A stretch of DNA of 64,000 nt from Humulus lupulus (GCF_963169125.1 NC_084793.1:37846578-37910577), one strand, 5' to 3'; counted from the stretch's first letter, positions 46,501-57,010 are shown. The notes: generated from the letters alone by a model not told the origin. Numbers and translations: made by a program.

Positions 46501-47072
46501 ATTGAACCAAAATAACAACAAAGTTAAAAAATCATGTGAAAAGTAAAACACAAAAATTAAAAAAGTGTCAAAAAATTGGTATTTTTGAAATTTTTTTACA
46601 AGGCCCATTTTTGGCCCAATCCCACCCAACTCGAAACCCAAAATTACCCAAAAAACCAAAAAATTCGGAGCAGGTTTGGTATCCCATTTCCCAACCCGAA
46701 ACATACAAAACCCAAACCAAATACACTAAAAACCAAAAAACTCGACCTATGTGCACCCCTACTACTAACCCGGACCACCAAACCTTGGTGCACTACCTAG
46801 CTAACGTCAAAGCTAATTTAGCCATGGGATGAGAAACAATGTTAATTATAACAATTAGAAATTAAGTATTAATTAACGTTACTTAATTTCAATTCCAAAT
46901 AATAATGTTAACATAATTCTTGTTCTAAATTGTGCAGTTGAGACAAGTAATGATCAACTTGGGAGAAAGATTGACAGATGAAGAAGCTGAACAAATGATT
47001 AGAGAGGCTGATATTGATGGAGATGGTCAAGTCAATTATGATGAATTTGAAAGAATTATGATGCTTAATTGA
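37588..47072 (+). CDS. Calmodulin-like protein (CML8/CML11 type), four exons
   Basis: Exons are 37588-37657, 37750-37907, 45249-45326 and 46938-47072; all introns are GT-AG. They join to 146 codons. The product is a calcium sensor with four EF-hands: loops DKDSDGLVTMEE (19-30), [12 protein letters not shown] (55-66), [12 protein letters not shown] (91-102) and [12 protein letters not shown] (127-138). Loop 2 has Asn at position 1 where Asp is usual, so it may bind calcium more weakly; position 12 is Glu in all four. Length is close to calmodulin (149), and KEAFKVFD and [13 protein letters not shown] are typical of the family; the closest plant relatives I know are CML8 and CML11. Intron 1 splits the Gly-24 codon, the conserved position in plant calmodulin genes. 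No signal or lipid-anchor motif, so cytosol/nucleus is likely. Introns are 92, 7341 and 1611 bp; the last two are swollen by transposons. The coding sequence has no lesion. Confidence 0.93.
37984..38647 (+). mobile_element. Non-autonomous Helitron 1 (intron 2 of the calmodulin-like gene)
   Basis: It begins with TC (TCTCTTCTATATAATAAG; 37984 or 37986) after an A-rich site and ends CTAG followed by T (38644-38648), the Helitron rule. A perfect 7-bp hairpin ACGTGCA-TAT-TGCACGT (38618-38634) lies 13 bp before the end. There are no inverted ends and no target duplication. AT-rich, no helicase or Rep coding. Confidence 0.75.
38664..39317 (+). mobile_element. Non-autonomous Helitron 2, tandem copy
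   Basis: It starts TCTTCTATATAAAAAG (38664) after A and ends CTAG-T (39314-39318). It aligns with Helitron 1 along its length in the same orientation. The terminal hairpin is reduced to a 5-bp stem (39290-39304). The two copies are separated only by (TA)n. Confidence 0.75.
39478..43779. mobile_element. CACTA (En/Spm) element, non-autonomous, 4.3 kb, in intron 2
   Basis: The ends are CACTACTATAAAAAAG and, inverted, CACTACTACAAAATAT. The 3-bp flanks are GAA (39475-39477) and GTA (43780-43782), one mismatch. Both subterminal regions (39490-39775 and 43320-43770) carry many copies in both orientations of 'gtcctaaaa'/'ttttaggac', as expected for transposase binding. No transposase is readable in 40000-43300. 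The interior is AT-rich, with a GA-rich segment (about 43030-43260) that resembles a gene's 5' end on the minus strand and may be captured host DNA. Confidence 0.8.
44252..45179 (-). repeat. Probable copia solo LTR in intron 2
   Basis: A block with LTR style ends (TGATAGG at 44252, TGTAACA at 45179). It has a minus-strand TATA-like CTCTATAAATAGGAG (about 44672-44687) and a GC-rich spot with GGCCGCGGCC (about 44868-44880). The flanks AATTAT and AATAAT are only similar, so the borders are tentative. 43783-44251 shows nothing beyond AT-rich sequence. Confidence 0.45.
45435..45984. mobile_element. hAT-type MITE, family A, TSD ATTACCAG (intron 3)
   Basis: 550 bp with ends TAGGGGTGTTCA and TAAGGGTGTGCA (inverted), flanked by perfect 8-bp ATTACCAG (45427-45434, 45985-45992). 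The inside is packed with ATTGGATC/GATCCAAT words in both orientations. A second copy of this family is at 59044-59679. Confidence 0.88.
46215..46761. mobile_element. hAT-type MITE, family B, TSD CTACTAGC/CTACTAAC (intron 3)
   Basis: 547 bp with ends TAGGGGTGAACA and TAGGGGTGCACA (inverted). The 8-bp flanks at 46207-46214 and 46762-46769 differ at one base. The interior repeats a different word, AACCCGAA/GGGTCGGGTT. The open frames in it (for example 46536-46832) are artefacts of the repeats. Confidence 0.8.
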
Positions 47073-47206
47073 TAAAGTGCAAATAATAACTAATATATAT
47101 TACAATTAGCGCTCATAATTTACATTTTTCACTTAATCAGATTTGTACACCAACTTATATAGTTTCACAGCTTTGTATGTGCTCATGTTATAAATAATTT
47201 GTATGA

Positions 47207-47212
47207 AATAAA
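47207..47212 (+). terminator. Possible poly(A) signal of the calmodulin-like gene
   Basis: AATAAA lies 135 bp after the stop codon in an AT-rich 3' region. Plant signals are degenerate, so this is a weak call. The rest of 47213-47722 shows no gene. Confidence 0.35.
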
Positions 47213-47722
47213 TATAGAGCAAAATTATAACTTTTTTTTTCATTGCTGCATAAACTTCGTTGCTTATTTACTGCATTTGCAAACAAAATGTTAACTTATA
47301 TCAAGTATGTAATTGAAAAGCTTCATGTATGACTAGTTTTAGGAATAATAAATAGATCATTCAATAACAATCATTCATCGTAGGCATGCCAAAAGGGAGT
47401 ATGAGCCTGTAGCCCAAAATTTTGACTTCGACGTCGGTTGACTATAAATGAATGGTAAATTTCTGTATTTACAGTATTACCAAGTATTTTAAATTGTCAA
47501 CCTTTTAATAGGAAAAATCAATTAAGTATATTTACAATTTGATAGTCATATAAGTCAATCGCTATATCAAATTGTTTACAAAATGCCAAGTACTAAAAAA
47601 GTAAATGACACAAAACATTTTTATGAGGTTCGGTAAGTCTAGTATGCGGGATCACACCTAAAGATAAAATTTGATTGGTACACACTTGATTTATGTATCT
47701 TAAGTTGCAAGTACTTTGTACT

Positions 47723-47888
47723 AGGGGTGTTCATAAAACCGCCCACACCGCACCACACCGCATCGTAATTTTCAATTTAGAACCCTTCGCGGTGTTGTTT
47801 GTATTTTTGCCAAACCGCGCGCTGCAGTGTGGTTTGCGGTTTTAAATTTTATAAATGCAGTTCAAACCACACCGCACCACATCATTAT
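47723..47888. mobile_element. hAT-type MITE, family C, cut by the Tat insertion
   Basis: It starts TAGGGGTGTTCA at 47723 and repeats CACACCGCACC words like the complete copy at 49049-49605. It ends at 47888, exactly where the Tat LTR begins, so its other half should lie beyond the Tat element, outside the window. Confidence 0.75.
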
Positions 47889-48678
47889 TGTTGACGCAGT
47901 TTTTCACCAACAGTGAATTATATGAATAACTAGGATGGATTAGTGCTTAATGGTAAACTGTAATAAGAAAATGATAATAGTCAAGGATGCTGGCAATCAA
48001 CTATCAAGAGAAGAAAAATGATCACACATTTTTACGTGGTTCGGAGGTTAAAATCTCCCTAGTTCACGAGTCAATATTATTATTGTTTCTCTCTCTTGCT
48101 ATTTTTACAGAGTATTTGCCTTACAAGAAGAATCCAACCCCTTGCACTGCCCAGGGTTTTTGTATTTATAGGAGAATGATCTCTGAGTAGGTATTGGGGT
48201 CATCCCATGATCTCTTCATCCTTCACGTCATCTCTGTGACACTGATGATTAATATCTAAACCTTACATTGAAGTGTGGTCTAATCAATAGATAAAAATGG
48301 ATAATGGGTCGCATGGCCTAAATCAGGTGTGGGATGTCTGATCACGCACGTTTATATTGCGTATCCGGAAATTCGAGAATAAAACAGACACGTGATGTAT
48401 GTTATATGCACGCTTATATTGCGTGGTTGACTTTATAAAGATCCTGGGGTATGTCAGGCCTCTGATGCACCACGAGCTTAATGTAGTGCTAGCTCGTGCC
48501 TTTTGGTGCCATGATTACACAATGGTTCCAAGTGATAAGCAGCTAAACGATCCATCAGCTCGAGCTATTTGTTTAGGGGATCGTATCAGATTTCTCCGGA
48601 TGAACGGTGAACGCGTGGCACATCGATTATGGCTCTTTTCCAGCTCAACAAAATATGTGCTGATATTCAGGGCTTACA
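47889..48678 (-). repeat. 3' LTR of the Tat element
   Basis: 790 bp: the + strand runs TGTTGACGCAG (47889) to GGGCTTACA (48678), and the right border is fixed by the polypurine tract. A minus-strand TATA-like CTCCTATAAATAC lies at about 48160-48175. The block 'tttttacgtggttcgg...agttcacgag' (48029-48070) matches the other Tat LTRs at 9979 and 57622. The open frame 48399-48704 is not supported. Confidence 0.8.
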
Positions 48679-48690
48679 TTTTCCCCCCAA
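48679..48690 (-). other. Tat polypurine tract
   Basis: Minus-strand TTGGGGGGAAAA directly precedes the LTR start TGTAAGCCC. A second, similar word (CTTGGGGGGCAG) occurs at 53530-53541 next to the minisatellite. Confidence 0.8.
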
Positions 48691-48946
48691 GCCCCTGCTC
48701 GTGATCTATGACGTCATTTTTTACCTTCACGGTGGGGGCTTTTAAACTTCCTTTTCGACTATCCATGTCCTGCCCACCACTTGAGTACTGGACACGTGGA
48801 ACGCCGTGATTGGCGCCTGCTCGGGCTTCAAGGATTGCATTAAATGGTCTGACCACCTTTTTGCCGCCGTCTCATCTTCCGAATTATGGCCCTCGTATCT
48901 CGTATTTGTTTGATCGGATGGTCCTCGTTCCCTAATGTCTTTTACG

Positions 48947-48956
48947 TATAAATAGG
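48947..48956 (+). promoter_or_regulatory. TATA box for the antisense ORF
   Basis: TATAAATAGG on the plus strand is followed by a CT-rich leader (48985-49040). It points towards the antisense ORF at 50228, on the opposite strand to the gag-pol transcript. A later MITE now separates it from the ATG. A donor-like GTAAGC at 49727 suggests a leader intron, but I could not fix an acceptor. Confidence 0.55.
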
Positions 48957-49048
48957 GCTGGCCACTTTCAGTACTCTTTACCTTTTACTCGAAAATTTTC
49001 TTCATTTTCTCTCTTTCGAGTCTCAAGAACTCTTCTTCTCCTTAACAC

Positions 49049-49605
49049 TAGGGGTGTTCATGGTGTGGTTTAGGAAGTTTGAACACTTTTTAATACACCA
49101 CGCCACAAGTGCGGTGTAGTAGCTAGAACACACCATGCGGTGTGATTTCGTTGCACCAAACCGACCAAACCAAACTATTTTTGTGGTGTGGTTTGGGTGG
49201 TTTTCCACGGTGTAAGTGTGTTAAAAAATATGTGTGAGATAGAGATGGTGATAGGGAGGAGGCACAAATGAGATGAGAGAGAAAGGAGTTGTTGTCATGT
49301 ATGATGTGTTAGAGAATAAGGTTATACCCTAATTTAAGTGGGCTCCTAATTTAAGAGGGCTCCTAGTTTCATATTGGGTTACTAAAAAATGGTATATATG
49401 TAAAGTTTAATTTTTTAACATATTTGTAAGTATACGGTGCGGTGTGGTGCAAACCAAAATTTCACACTACCAAACCGCGCACCGCGCGGTTTAGCTAAGA
49501 TACAAACCATACCGAACCATTCCACTTTTGACACCGCGGTTTGCGGTGTAGTGTGGTGCGGTTCGGTCGGTCGCCGTGGTTTGCCGGTTTAGATGGTCAC
49601 CCCTA
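49049..49605. mobile_element. hAT-type MITE, family C, TSD CTTAACAC
   Basis: 557 bp with ends TAGGGGTGTTCATGG and, inverted, TAGGGGTGACCATCT. The 8-bp flanks CTTAACAC (49041-49048, 49606-49613) are perfect. The interior repeats GGTGTGGTT and GTGCGGTGT words in both orientations. It inserted into the leader of the antisense ORF. Confidence 0.88.
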
Positions 49606-50227
49606 CTTAACACCCCAGAAGTCCCCATATGCTTGCCACAAAAACCCTTAGGATGCCCCAGTCTTGAGGATTTCTCCAGGGCTTACACCTCTACGCTGCT
49701 TGCACCTTTCGTCTGGAAAATATACTGTAAGCTTTCTGGTTTTCGTGTGTTTCAGTTTCCTTTTTCTTTGACATGCAAATCTATATTTCATAGTCATGAA
49801 CCGTAGGTTGTTTCTGAATAACTTTGGTGCATAGGTTTTGATTTTAGGCGTATTAAGTAGGTCCTAAAACATGTCTAGGATTGAGAAGTTCACAACTAGG
49901 CAATTTCTGGGTAAATTTAGGAAATACCCACTCGGGGTGTGGAAGGCAAGAGGTTTTTAGGGTATAAAACCGGGTAGCTTAAGGGTCACGTTTCCTGGGT
50001 GGTTTTTCTTTAAAACCCTCCTCCCAAGACCAGTAGTGGCCTGACTCGCCTGACACGTGGATCCCTGAATATTAGGGGTCTGTTGGAAAACTTAGGCGTG
50101 TGGCATCACGCGGGTTGATATCGCATCAGCTCGCGTGTTAGGACACTTGCCTTTGCTATATCTTTTGTTCAAAAATTCCACGTCGCCTACTAAAAAACTC
50201 CGTCGTTTTTATTCGATAAGTGAGTTG

Positions 50228-53007
50228 ATGGCACCAAAGAAAGGAGCACCTAAGAAGAGCGCGGCTGGCTCGTCGTCCCAGTAGCCTCGCAAGGGGAAGG
50301 AGGTCATCCCCGACTCCCCCCTTCCGAAGTTTGGTCCCATGGTGGAGGCGGAGGTTACGGTTGCTCCTGACGCCTTCTTCGAGGCCGAGAGGATCATTTC
50401 CAGGATTACGACCCAAGGAAGGGTCAACAAAATCCTCTTATCCCATAACATTGAGGCTGGGAAAGGGTATTTAATCGCTCGACCTCCCTACGAGGGGGAG
50501 CGGAGCTGCTCACCCCTCCAGGACGACTTCGCGGCCTGGAGTGACGAACATTTGAAGGCCGGGGCCTTTCTCCCCCTCGACCAGTACTTTGCAGACTTCC
50601 TCAACTATGTGAGGTTGGCGCCATTCCAGCTCCCCCCCCCCCCCAACTCGTACCGGCTGCTGGCAGGGTTGAAATACCTGTTCCTGAAACATGAGTGGGA
50701 GGTCCCAACTCCAGCAGACATCCTTTACTTTTTCTGCCTCAAAGCCAACCCGGACCAGAGGGGACGAGTTCTATTACTTGACCCGGTTCCCTAACTCGCC
50801 TGCATTCATTGAGCTGCCCAGCCACCCCAATGACTTCAAGGACTAGTTCTTCGTGTCAAACGGGTTTCGCAACTGCGAACATCGGTACTTCAACCGCCCC
50901 CATAAGTTTTCTTTGCTCAGCTCGCGTAGAATTCCTTTCATACTTGGTTTTGTGCGTATATTGATTGGAATATGTTCATGCAACAATTTTCGCGAGGATG
51001 GCCAAGTCAGTGACCCTTGGGGGTCAGTACGAGACTTTGGTGGGGCTTCCGCCCAATGAGAAGGACTACCGCCAACTCGTGTCTGATGACATGATGCTGG
51101 CGTGTAAACTGATCGCCGAAGGTCAGACCTTGGCCTTGAGAAGGATGCGGGCTTCTGCTCCCGTGATCCGCGAGCTCCCTCCCATTCCCGAGAGGAATGT
51201 TGAGGCCGATGACGAGGCATCGGAGGAGGACGAGGTTCCCCTCGTGCGAAAGAGGCGAGCTCCTGAGGCCGCTGAGGACCCCTTTGTTGAGCGAGCTGAG
51301 TCGGGGGCAGCAGCTGGCCCCTCCAGCCATGGTAACCCATATCCTTTTAGGGATTTAGATAGGGTTGTGGCCGACCTTAGGCAAGTTAGGTTCAACCTCA
51401 ACCAGCTCGTACACTGTAACCCTGATGACCCAGATCGCAACATCACCCTGCTCCAGTGTGTGGACCACTTGATACTCCAGCATGATATGGGTCATCCTAG
51501 GGGGACCGTAGTGGTGGGCAATACCTCGTCCTTTAGATCGACTTTCTTTAAAGAGTATGGAACCAACCTTAGGTCGTGGCCATCCCTTCTCCAAGGTGTT
51601 TTAGCCTCAGGACTTAGGAAATATGTAGAGGAGTCCAGCCCCGAGGTAGAGTCTGACCCGGAGCCTCCCTTCATCCAAGAAGTGTTTGACTTAGACTCTC
51701 CTTCCCCCGTAGCAGCTCCGAGACCGGAGGTCGTGGAAATAGACTCCTCTAGCTCGGAGGGTAGGATTTTTTTTTTGATACTTTATGTATTTTTTGTGCA
51801 AACTGGTGAGTATGCATGTATATCTAACAAAATTTTCCTTTCTTTTCAGTTGAGGAGATGGCACAAAGAGGGAAACCCGACATCCGGTTGATGTTCCAGG
51901 AGGGGAGATCCAGTGGTGGCCCTCTAGTCAAGAAACTTCAACCCACGTCAAAGAAGACCCCTCCGGCTGTGGCCACCTCCAAATCCCCGGCCAAAGGGAT
52001 GGGCACGACCTCGGGAGCTGGGCTTGTCGCCCCTGCGGAGAAGAAGGGTCCGGCCGCACCCCCTCCTCGCCTTCCCCCAGTTCCTGCTCGGGACCAGGTA
52101 GCACCACCTGGTCCCCCGGCTCCATTGGTCCCTTCTGCCTCCATCCGCATTCCCGTCAACCCCCAGGAATTGGAGCTAATCCCAGACACTTTTCCGGGGA
52201 CGGTCTATGGGACGACGAACTACGCAGTGGACCATTTTAACAAGGCCAAGCCCACCGACCTGAAGGCGATCGAGGAGAGGAGCCCGGAGAACGTCATGGA
52301 GTCGGGCCTGGGAATGAACCTCACGGTAAGCACTTTTCCTAACCTGACTTTTATTATTCTTCTTAGTATGCGCCTCACTGTTTCTTTGCTTCCTTGCATG
52401 CGGTCTTGGCTCAGCATTGTAGCATATCTCGGGCGAGGGCTAGGAATGCCGAACTTCAAGCCAAGCTGACTGCAGCCCAAGCTGCCCTCGCCGCTTCTCA
52501 ACAGAGCGAGCATAATGTCAAAGCTGCCTTGGCAGCGGCCCATGCAAGTGAACAAGTGGTGAAGGCTGCCTTAACCACTGCTCAAGAAGGCGAGCAAGCG
52601 GCGAAGGCGGTCTCGGTAGCCCTTCAGGACGAGCTCGAGGGGGCTAAGGCCAAACAGCTTGAGGTCGAGGCGACCCTTATGGAGGAGAAAAAGGCATCGA
52701 CCTCCTCCATGGAGAGTATGCTTTACCACTGCTGGGCCTTCAACTAGGACGTCAACTTCTCCTTCATGGCCTCCGGCGCGTGGGGTACTACCTCGAGAAG
52801 TTCAAAGTTCGTCTGCAACAAGAGTTGCAGGTGTCGACTAAGAATGGGGAGACCTCTGCTGCCGGTGAGCAGGAGATTGAGGAGGTGACGTCCTCAGAGC
52901 GGCCTGGGGGAGCTTATAATTTTTTGTATTTTTACTCTTATTTAATTTTGTTTGTAAATACTAAGCACGAGTTATTCTCCTCAAGACAATTTGTACCTTC
53001 AGTTTAA
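50228..53007 (+). pseudogene. Antisense ORF of the Tat element (gypsy-type transposon domain), spliced, decayed
   Basis: It begins MAPKKGAPKKSAAGSSSQ (50228) and is interrupted by TAG at 50282. About 50339-50780 has PPNSYRLLAGLKYLFLKHEW, the pattern I know from the plant 'putative gypsy type transposon' domain. A frameshift follows near 50762 and a TAG near 50844. The next part (51003-51760) has GLPPNEKDYRQLVSDDMML and an acidic/basic linker with VPLVRKRRAP. Intron 51761-51849 (89 bp, GT-AG) joins to MAQRGKPDIRLMF; a second donor lies at 52326. The C-terminal part (52394-52740) is an Ala/Glu-rich coiled coil (ARNAELQAKLTAAQAAL), then a frameshift into YYLEKFKVRLQQEL. It lies tail to tail with pol. 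Function is unknown; it is not needed for known steps of retrotransposition. Confidence 0.75.
51761..51849 (+). other. Intron in the antisense ORF
   Basis: Donor GTAGGA at 51761 and acceptor TTTTCAG ending at 51849 enclose 89 bp of T-rich sequence. Removing it keeps the frame from SSSSE to EEMAQRGK. Confidence 0.65.
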
Positions 53008-53064
53008 TTAAGTTTTACTTGTTGGTTTCCAATCTCTCGTTCTTTATTATGTGCTAGGCAAAAT

Positions 53065-53526
53065 CTTAGTTCGCATTAGCTTTATCGAATCCTCCACTTT
53101 TTCCTTAAGAAAAAAAACACCGTTAATCGATTTAACTAACTTCTAAGTTTTGGAACCTGGTCGTGTCCAGGATACTTAATTTTAAAAACTTAGTTCGTGT
53201 TAGTTTTATCGAATACTCTGCTTTTTCCTTAGAAAAAACATCGTTTAATCAATTTAACCAACTTCTAAGTTTTGGAATCTGGTCGTGTCCAGGATACTTA
53301 ATTTTAAAAACTTAGTTCGTGTTAGTTTTATTGACACCTCGTGTTTTTTTAGAAAAAAACAATGGTTAATCAATTTAACCAACTACTAAGTTTTGGAACC
53401 TGGTCGTGTCCAGGATACTTAATTTTAAAAACTTAGTTCATGTTAGTTTCATTGACACCTCGTGTTTTTTAGAAAAAACACTGGTTAATCAATTTAACCA
53501 ACTTCTAAGTTTTGGAACCTAGTCGG
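53065..53526. repeat. Minisatellite, about 3.8 copies of 121-124 bp
   Basis: Units start at 53065, 53189, 53311 and 53432, each with 'cttagtt..(c/t)gtgttag' and 'aagttttggaacctggtcgtgtccagg'. They lie between integrase and the antisense ORF. Tandem arrays in this part of Tat elements are known and can seed satellites. Confidence 0.85.
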
Positions 53527-53689
53527 GTGATCTGCCCCCCAAGTAATCAGGAAGTGGACTTGCTTGGTTACTTTGAACTAATCATACAAACAAAATCGTA
53601 CATAGACACAAATGAAACCATAAACCATTTTTTTTTATAGTTAATTGGCTTTTATATGCAAGCCTTACATACAGGAGTGATTTGATCAC

Positions 53690-54790
53690 TAATAATACTT
53701 TCTCAAATGCACAGCATTCCACGTCCATGGCACCATTTCTCCGTTAAGTCGGGCCAATTTGAAATTACCTTCCTGTATGATTTCGATGATCTGATAGGGC
53801 CCTTCCCAGCTCGGGCCTAAGGCACCATCTTTGGGGTCCTTGCCTGCCAGAAACACCCTTCGGAGTACCAGGTCTCCTAATCCAAAGGCACGCCTCTTAA
53901 CCTTTGAATTAAATAACGAGTGATTTTTTGCTGATAATGCACGAGCCGTAGCTGTGAATCTTCTCGCTTTTCATCAATCAGGTCGAGGGACGCGCTGAGC
54001 AATTTGTCATTCTGCTCCTGGCTGAAGGCCTGGACCCTGTGCGAGGCTGTCTTTGTTTCGATAGGAAGGACGGCCTCACTTCCAAAAGTCAGGGAGAAAG
54101 GGGTGTGCCCCATCGAAGTTCGGTGTGAGGTCCAGTACGCCCATAGCACCTGCGGGAGCTGCTCAGGCCAAACTCCCTTGGCCTCGTCCAGCCTCTTCTT
54201 AAGGCTTGCTTTGAGCGTCTTGTTCACAGACTCGACCTGTCCATTAGTCTGGGGGTACGCTACTAAAGAGAAACTCTTAATTATGTCGTGTCTTCCACAA
54301 AATTTAGTGAAGAGGTCGCTATCGAATTGGGTTCCATTGTCCGACACAATCTTCCTTGGTAGTCCAAATCGGCAGATGATATTTTTAACCACAAAATCAA
54401 GGACTCTCTTTGACGTTATCGTTGCCAGGGGCTCTGCTTCTGCCCACTTCGTGAAATAGTCAATGGCCACTACTGCATAGCGAACTCCTCCTTTCCTGTG
54501 GGCAAGGCTCCAATTAAGTCGATTCCCCAGATCGCGAATGGCCATGGGGACGAGATCATCTTTAGCTCGACTGGTGGAGCTCGAGCGATTGCGGCAAACT
54601 GCTGGCACTTGTCACATTTTTGGACGTAGGAAATTGAGTCCTTTGATAGAGTGGGCCAATAATATCCTTGCCTTAATATCTTCAAGGCCAGGCTTTGCCC
54701 CCCAGAGATCTCCACAAAAGCCTTCATGCACCTCCTGCAAAATAGTTTTAGCCTCCTCTGGCAGAACACGTCGAAGAAGAGGCAGAGACA
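53690..54790 (-). pseudogene. Tat integrase
   Basis: Zinc-finger part: LKILRQGYYWPTLSKDSISY and VQKCDKCQQF. Core: VVAIDYFTKWAEAEPL (Asp), IVSDNGTQFDSDLF (Asp) and YPQTNGQVESVNKTL (Glu), so the DDE triad is present. C-terminal part: FLAGKDPKDGALGPSWEGPY and ARLNGEMVPWTWNAVHLRKY. It would join element cDNA into the chromosome. A stop/frameshift lies near 54480 between the zinc finger and the core, and another near 53877 before the tail, so it is inactive as read. Confidence 0.88.
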
Positions 54791-55560
54791 AGCCATGCCG
54801 GTACAACGCTCCATCTATAACTGTATACCTTGGAGCTTGATAGAGTATCTTCCTTGCGTTATTTCTCTCGTCAGGTAACTTCCCTGTTGTAAGGTACTCG
54901 ACTATGGGTGTCCTCCAGGTTGGCCTGGCATCAATCATCTCGATCTCCCTTGTATCCTCCACCACGCTTGGTCTTTCCAAGAATTCCACCGGTATCAGGC
55001 TCAAGGTCTTGGCTTCCTTGGAGGTGGCGAGTTTTGCCAGAGCGTCAGCATTGGCGTTCTGCTCACGTGGGATCTGCCCGATTAGGCTGTACTCAAATTC
55101 GGACAGCTCCTTCTTTACCTTGGCCAGGTAGGCTGCCATCTTGGTTCCCCACGCTTGGTATTCCCCTAATACTTGGTTTACCACGAGCTGGGAATCGTTG
55201 TAGCACTGGATGGCCCTGGCCTTCAGCTCCTTGGCCACTCTAAGCCCAGCCAATAGAGCTTCGTACTTGGCCTCGTTGTTGGATGCCTCGAATCTGAATC
55301 GTAACGCGGAGTGGAAACGATGTCCCTCCGGGAATATCAAAATGATTCCAGCTCCGAACCCGTTCCCGTTAGACGAACCATCCACAAAGATCCTCCACAA
55401 CACCTGCACCGGCTCTTCCCCTGGTTTCTCTTGGAATCCAGTGCATTCCGCCATGAAATCAGCCAGGGCTTGGCTTTTGATTGCAGTCCGTGGTATGTAC
55501 AGAATTTCGAATTGGTTGAGCTCGATGGCCCATTTCAAAAGACGTCCCGATGCCTCAGGT
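54791..55560 (-). pseudogene. Tat second (archaeal-type) RNase H
   Basis: The frame shows RIFVDGSSNGNGFGAGIIL (first Asp), ASNNEAKYEALLAGLRVA (Glu), QCYNDSQLVVNQVLGEY (Asp) and REQNANADALAKLA (last Asp), the four-acid RNase H pattern. It follows the normal RNase H. This extra domain is a mark of the Tat lineage. The frame is open here from about 55538 to 54612. A stop (about 55572) separates it from the first RNase H, and a frameshift near 54710 separates it from integrase. Confidence 0.88.
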
Positions 55561-55562
55561 TT

Positions 55563-57010
55563 CTGTAGTACCTATCTTAAAGGTTGATCGGTTATGACGT
55601 GGATTGAATGGGACTGGAAATACGGCCTAAGCTTTCTGGAGGTCGTGATAAGGCAGAAAGCCATTTTTTCCATTAACGGATATCGAGATTCAGCTCCGAG
55701 GAGCCCTTTGCTAATGTAATAGACTGGCTTTTGAGCCCGGTCCTCTTCCCGGACCAGCACGACACTAGCCGTATCTTCCATAACAGCTAAGTAAAGAAAA
55801 ATAGGTTCTCTTGCCGTTGGCTTAAACAGCACGGCCGGCTCGGCTAAATGTGTTTTTAGGTCGAGGAAGGCCCGCTCACACTCTTCGGTCCACTCAAACT
55901 TTTTATCCCCCAGAGCAGGTTGTATAATGGCAAACACTTGTCGGTAGATTTGGAAATGAACCGATTAAAGGCTACCACCCTTCCTGTCAGACTTTGGACG
56001 TCTTTTCGCGACCGGGGCAATGGCATTTCGAGTAGAGATTTGATTTTTTCTGGGTTCGCCTATATCCCCCTAGTGTTGACTATGAAACCCATAAATTTTC
56101 CTGACGCCACCCCGAAGGTACATTTTTGGGGATTCAACCTCTTACCATACTTCCTTAGGATCTCAAAACATTCCCTCAGATCGAGAACATGGTTATCGGC
56201 AGTTTTTGACTTGACCAACATGTCGTCAACATACACTTCCATGTTTTTCCCGATCTGATTAACGAACATTCTGTTGACCAATCTTTGATATGTAGCTCTG
56301 GCGTTCTTCAGCCCAAAGGGCATGACTTTGTAACAATAAACATTGGTTGGAGTCATAAAGCTGGTATGCTCCTTGTCCACGGGATTCATAGCGATCTGGT
56401 TGTAACCAGAGTACGCATCCATGAAGGACATGAGCTCGTGCCCTGCTGTGGCGTCCACCAACTGGTCAATTCTTGGTAAGGGGAAGCAATCCTTGGGACA
56501 TGCTTTATTCAGGTCAGAAAAGTCGATACAGGTCCGCCATTTTCCGTTAGTTTTTGGGACCAGAATAGGATTGGCGACCCAGATCGAGTATTTTGCCTCA
56601 CAGATAAAACCGCATTTTAAAAGTCAAGCAACTTCCTCTTCCAGGGCCGCAGCTCGGGTCGTGCCCAGATGCCTCTGTTTCTGCGACTTCGCAGGCATGC
56701 TTTTGTCCAAGTTGAGGGTATGCATGATGATGCTCGGGCTGATCCCCACCATGTCTTCATGAGACTAGGCGAAAACATCTAGATTTTCTTGCAGGAATTT
56801 CAGCAGCTTCGCCTTTCTCTCATCACCAAGGTTTTTCCCGAGCCTAACCACCCTCGAAGGGTCTTTAAGATCGATACTTACCTCTTCGAGTTCTTCGATA
56901 GCTTGGAGCTCGGACCTATCTTTGCAAATTCTAGGGTCGATATCGTCACTTAGGATCGTACCTATGCTGTCGGCTGGCTGAGATTCCTTTATCCCAGGGC
57001 TAGCTCTCAC
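55563..57010 (-). pseudogene. Tat reverse transcriptase and first RNase H
   Basis: From right to left in the window: an acidic linker with EEVSIDLKDPSRVVRLGKNL, then SHEDMVGISPSI, ANPILVPKTNGKWRTCIDF, ACPKDCFPLPRID, MSFMDAYSGYNQI (Asp), MPFGLKNARATYQRLVN and EVYVDDMLVKSKTADNH (YVDD site). Then come NPQKCTFGVASGKFMGFIV and RNase H (FEWTEECERAFLDLK, ALGDKK). Stops include TAG at 56765-56767 (for Trp of the expected FAWSHEDM) and TGA at 56624-56626; frames change near 56060 and 55937. Confidence 0.9.

Noticed and set aside
50843..51594. Several antisense frames under the Tat antisense ORF
   Set aside because: Shadows of a GC-rich coding region on the + strand; they match no family.
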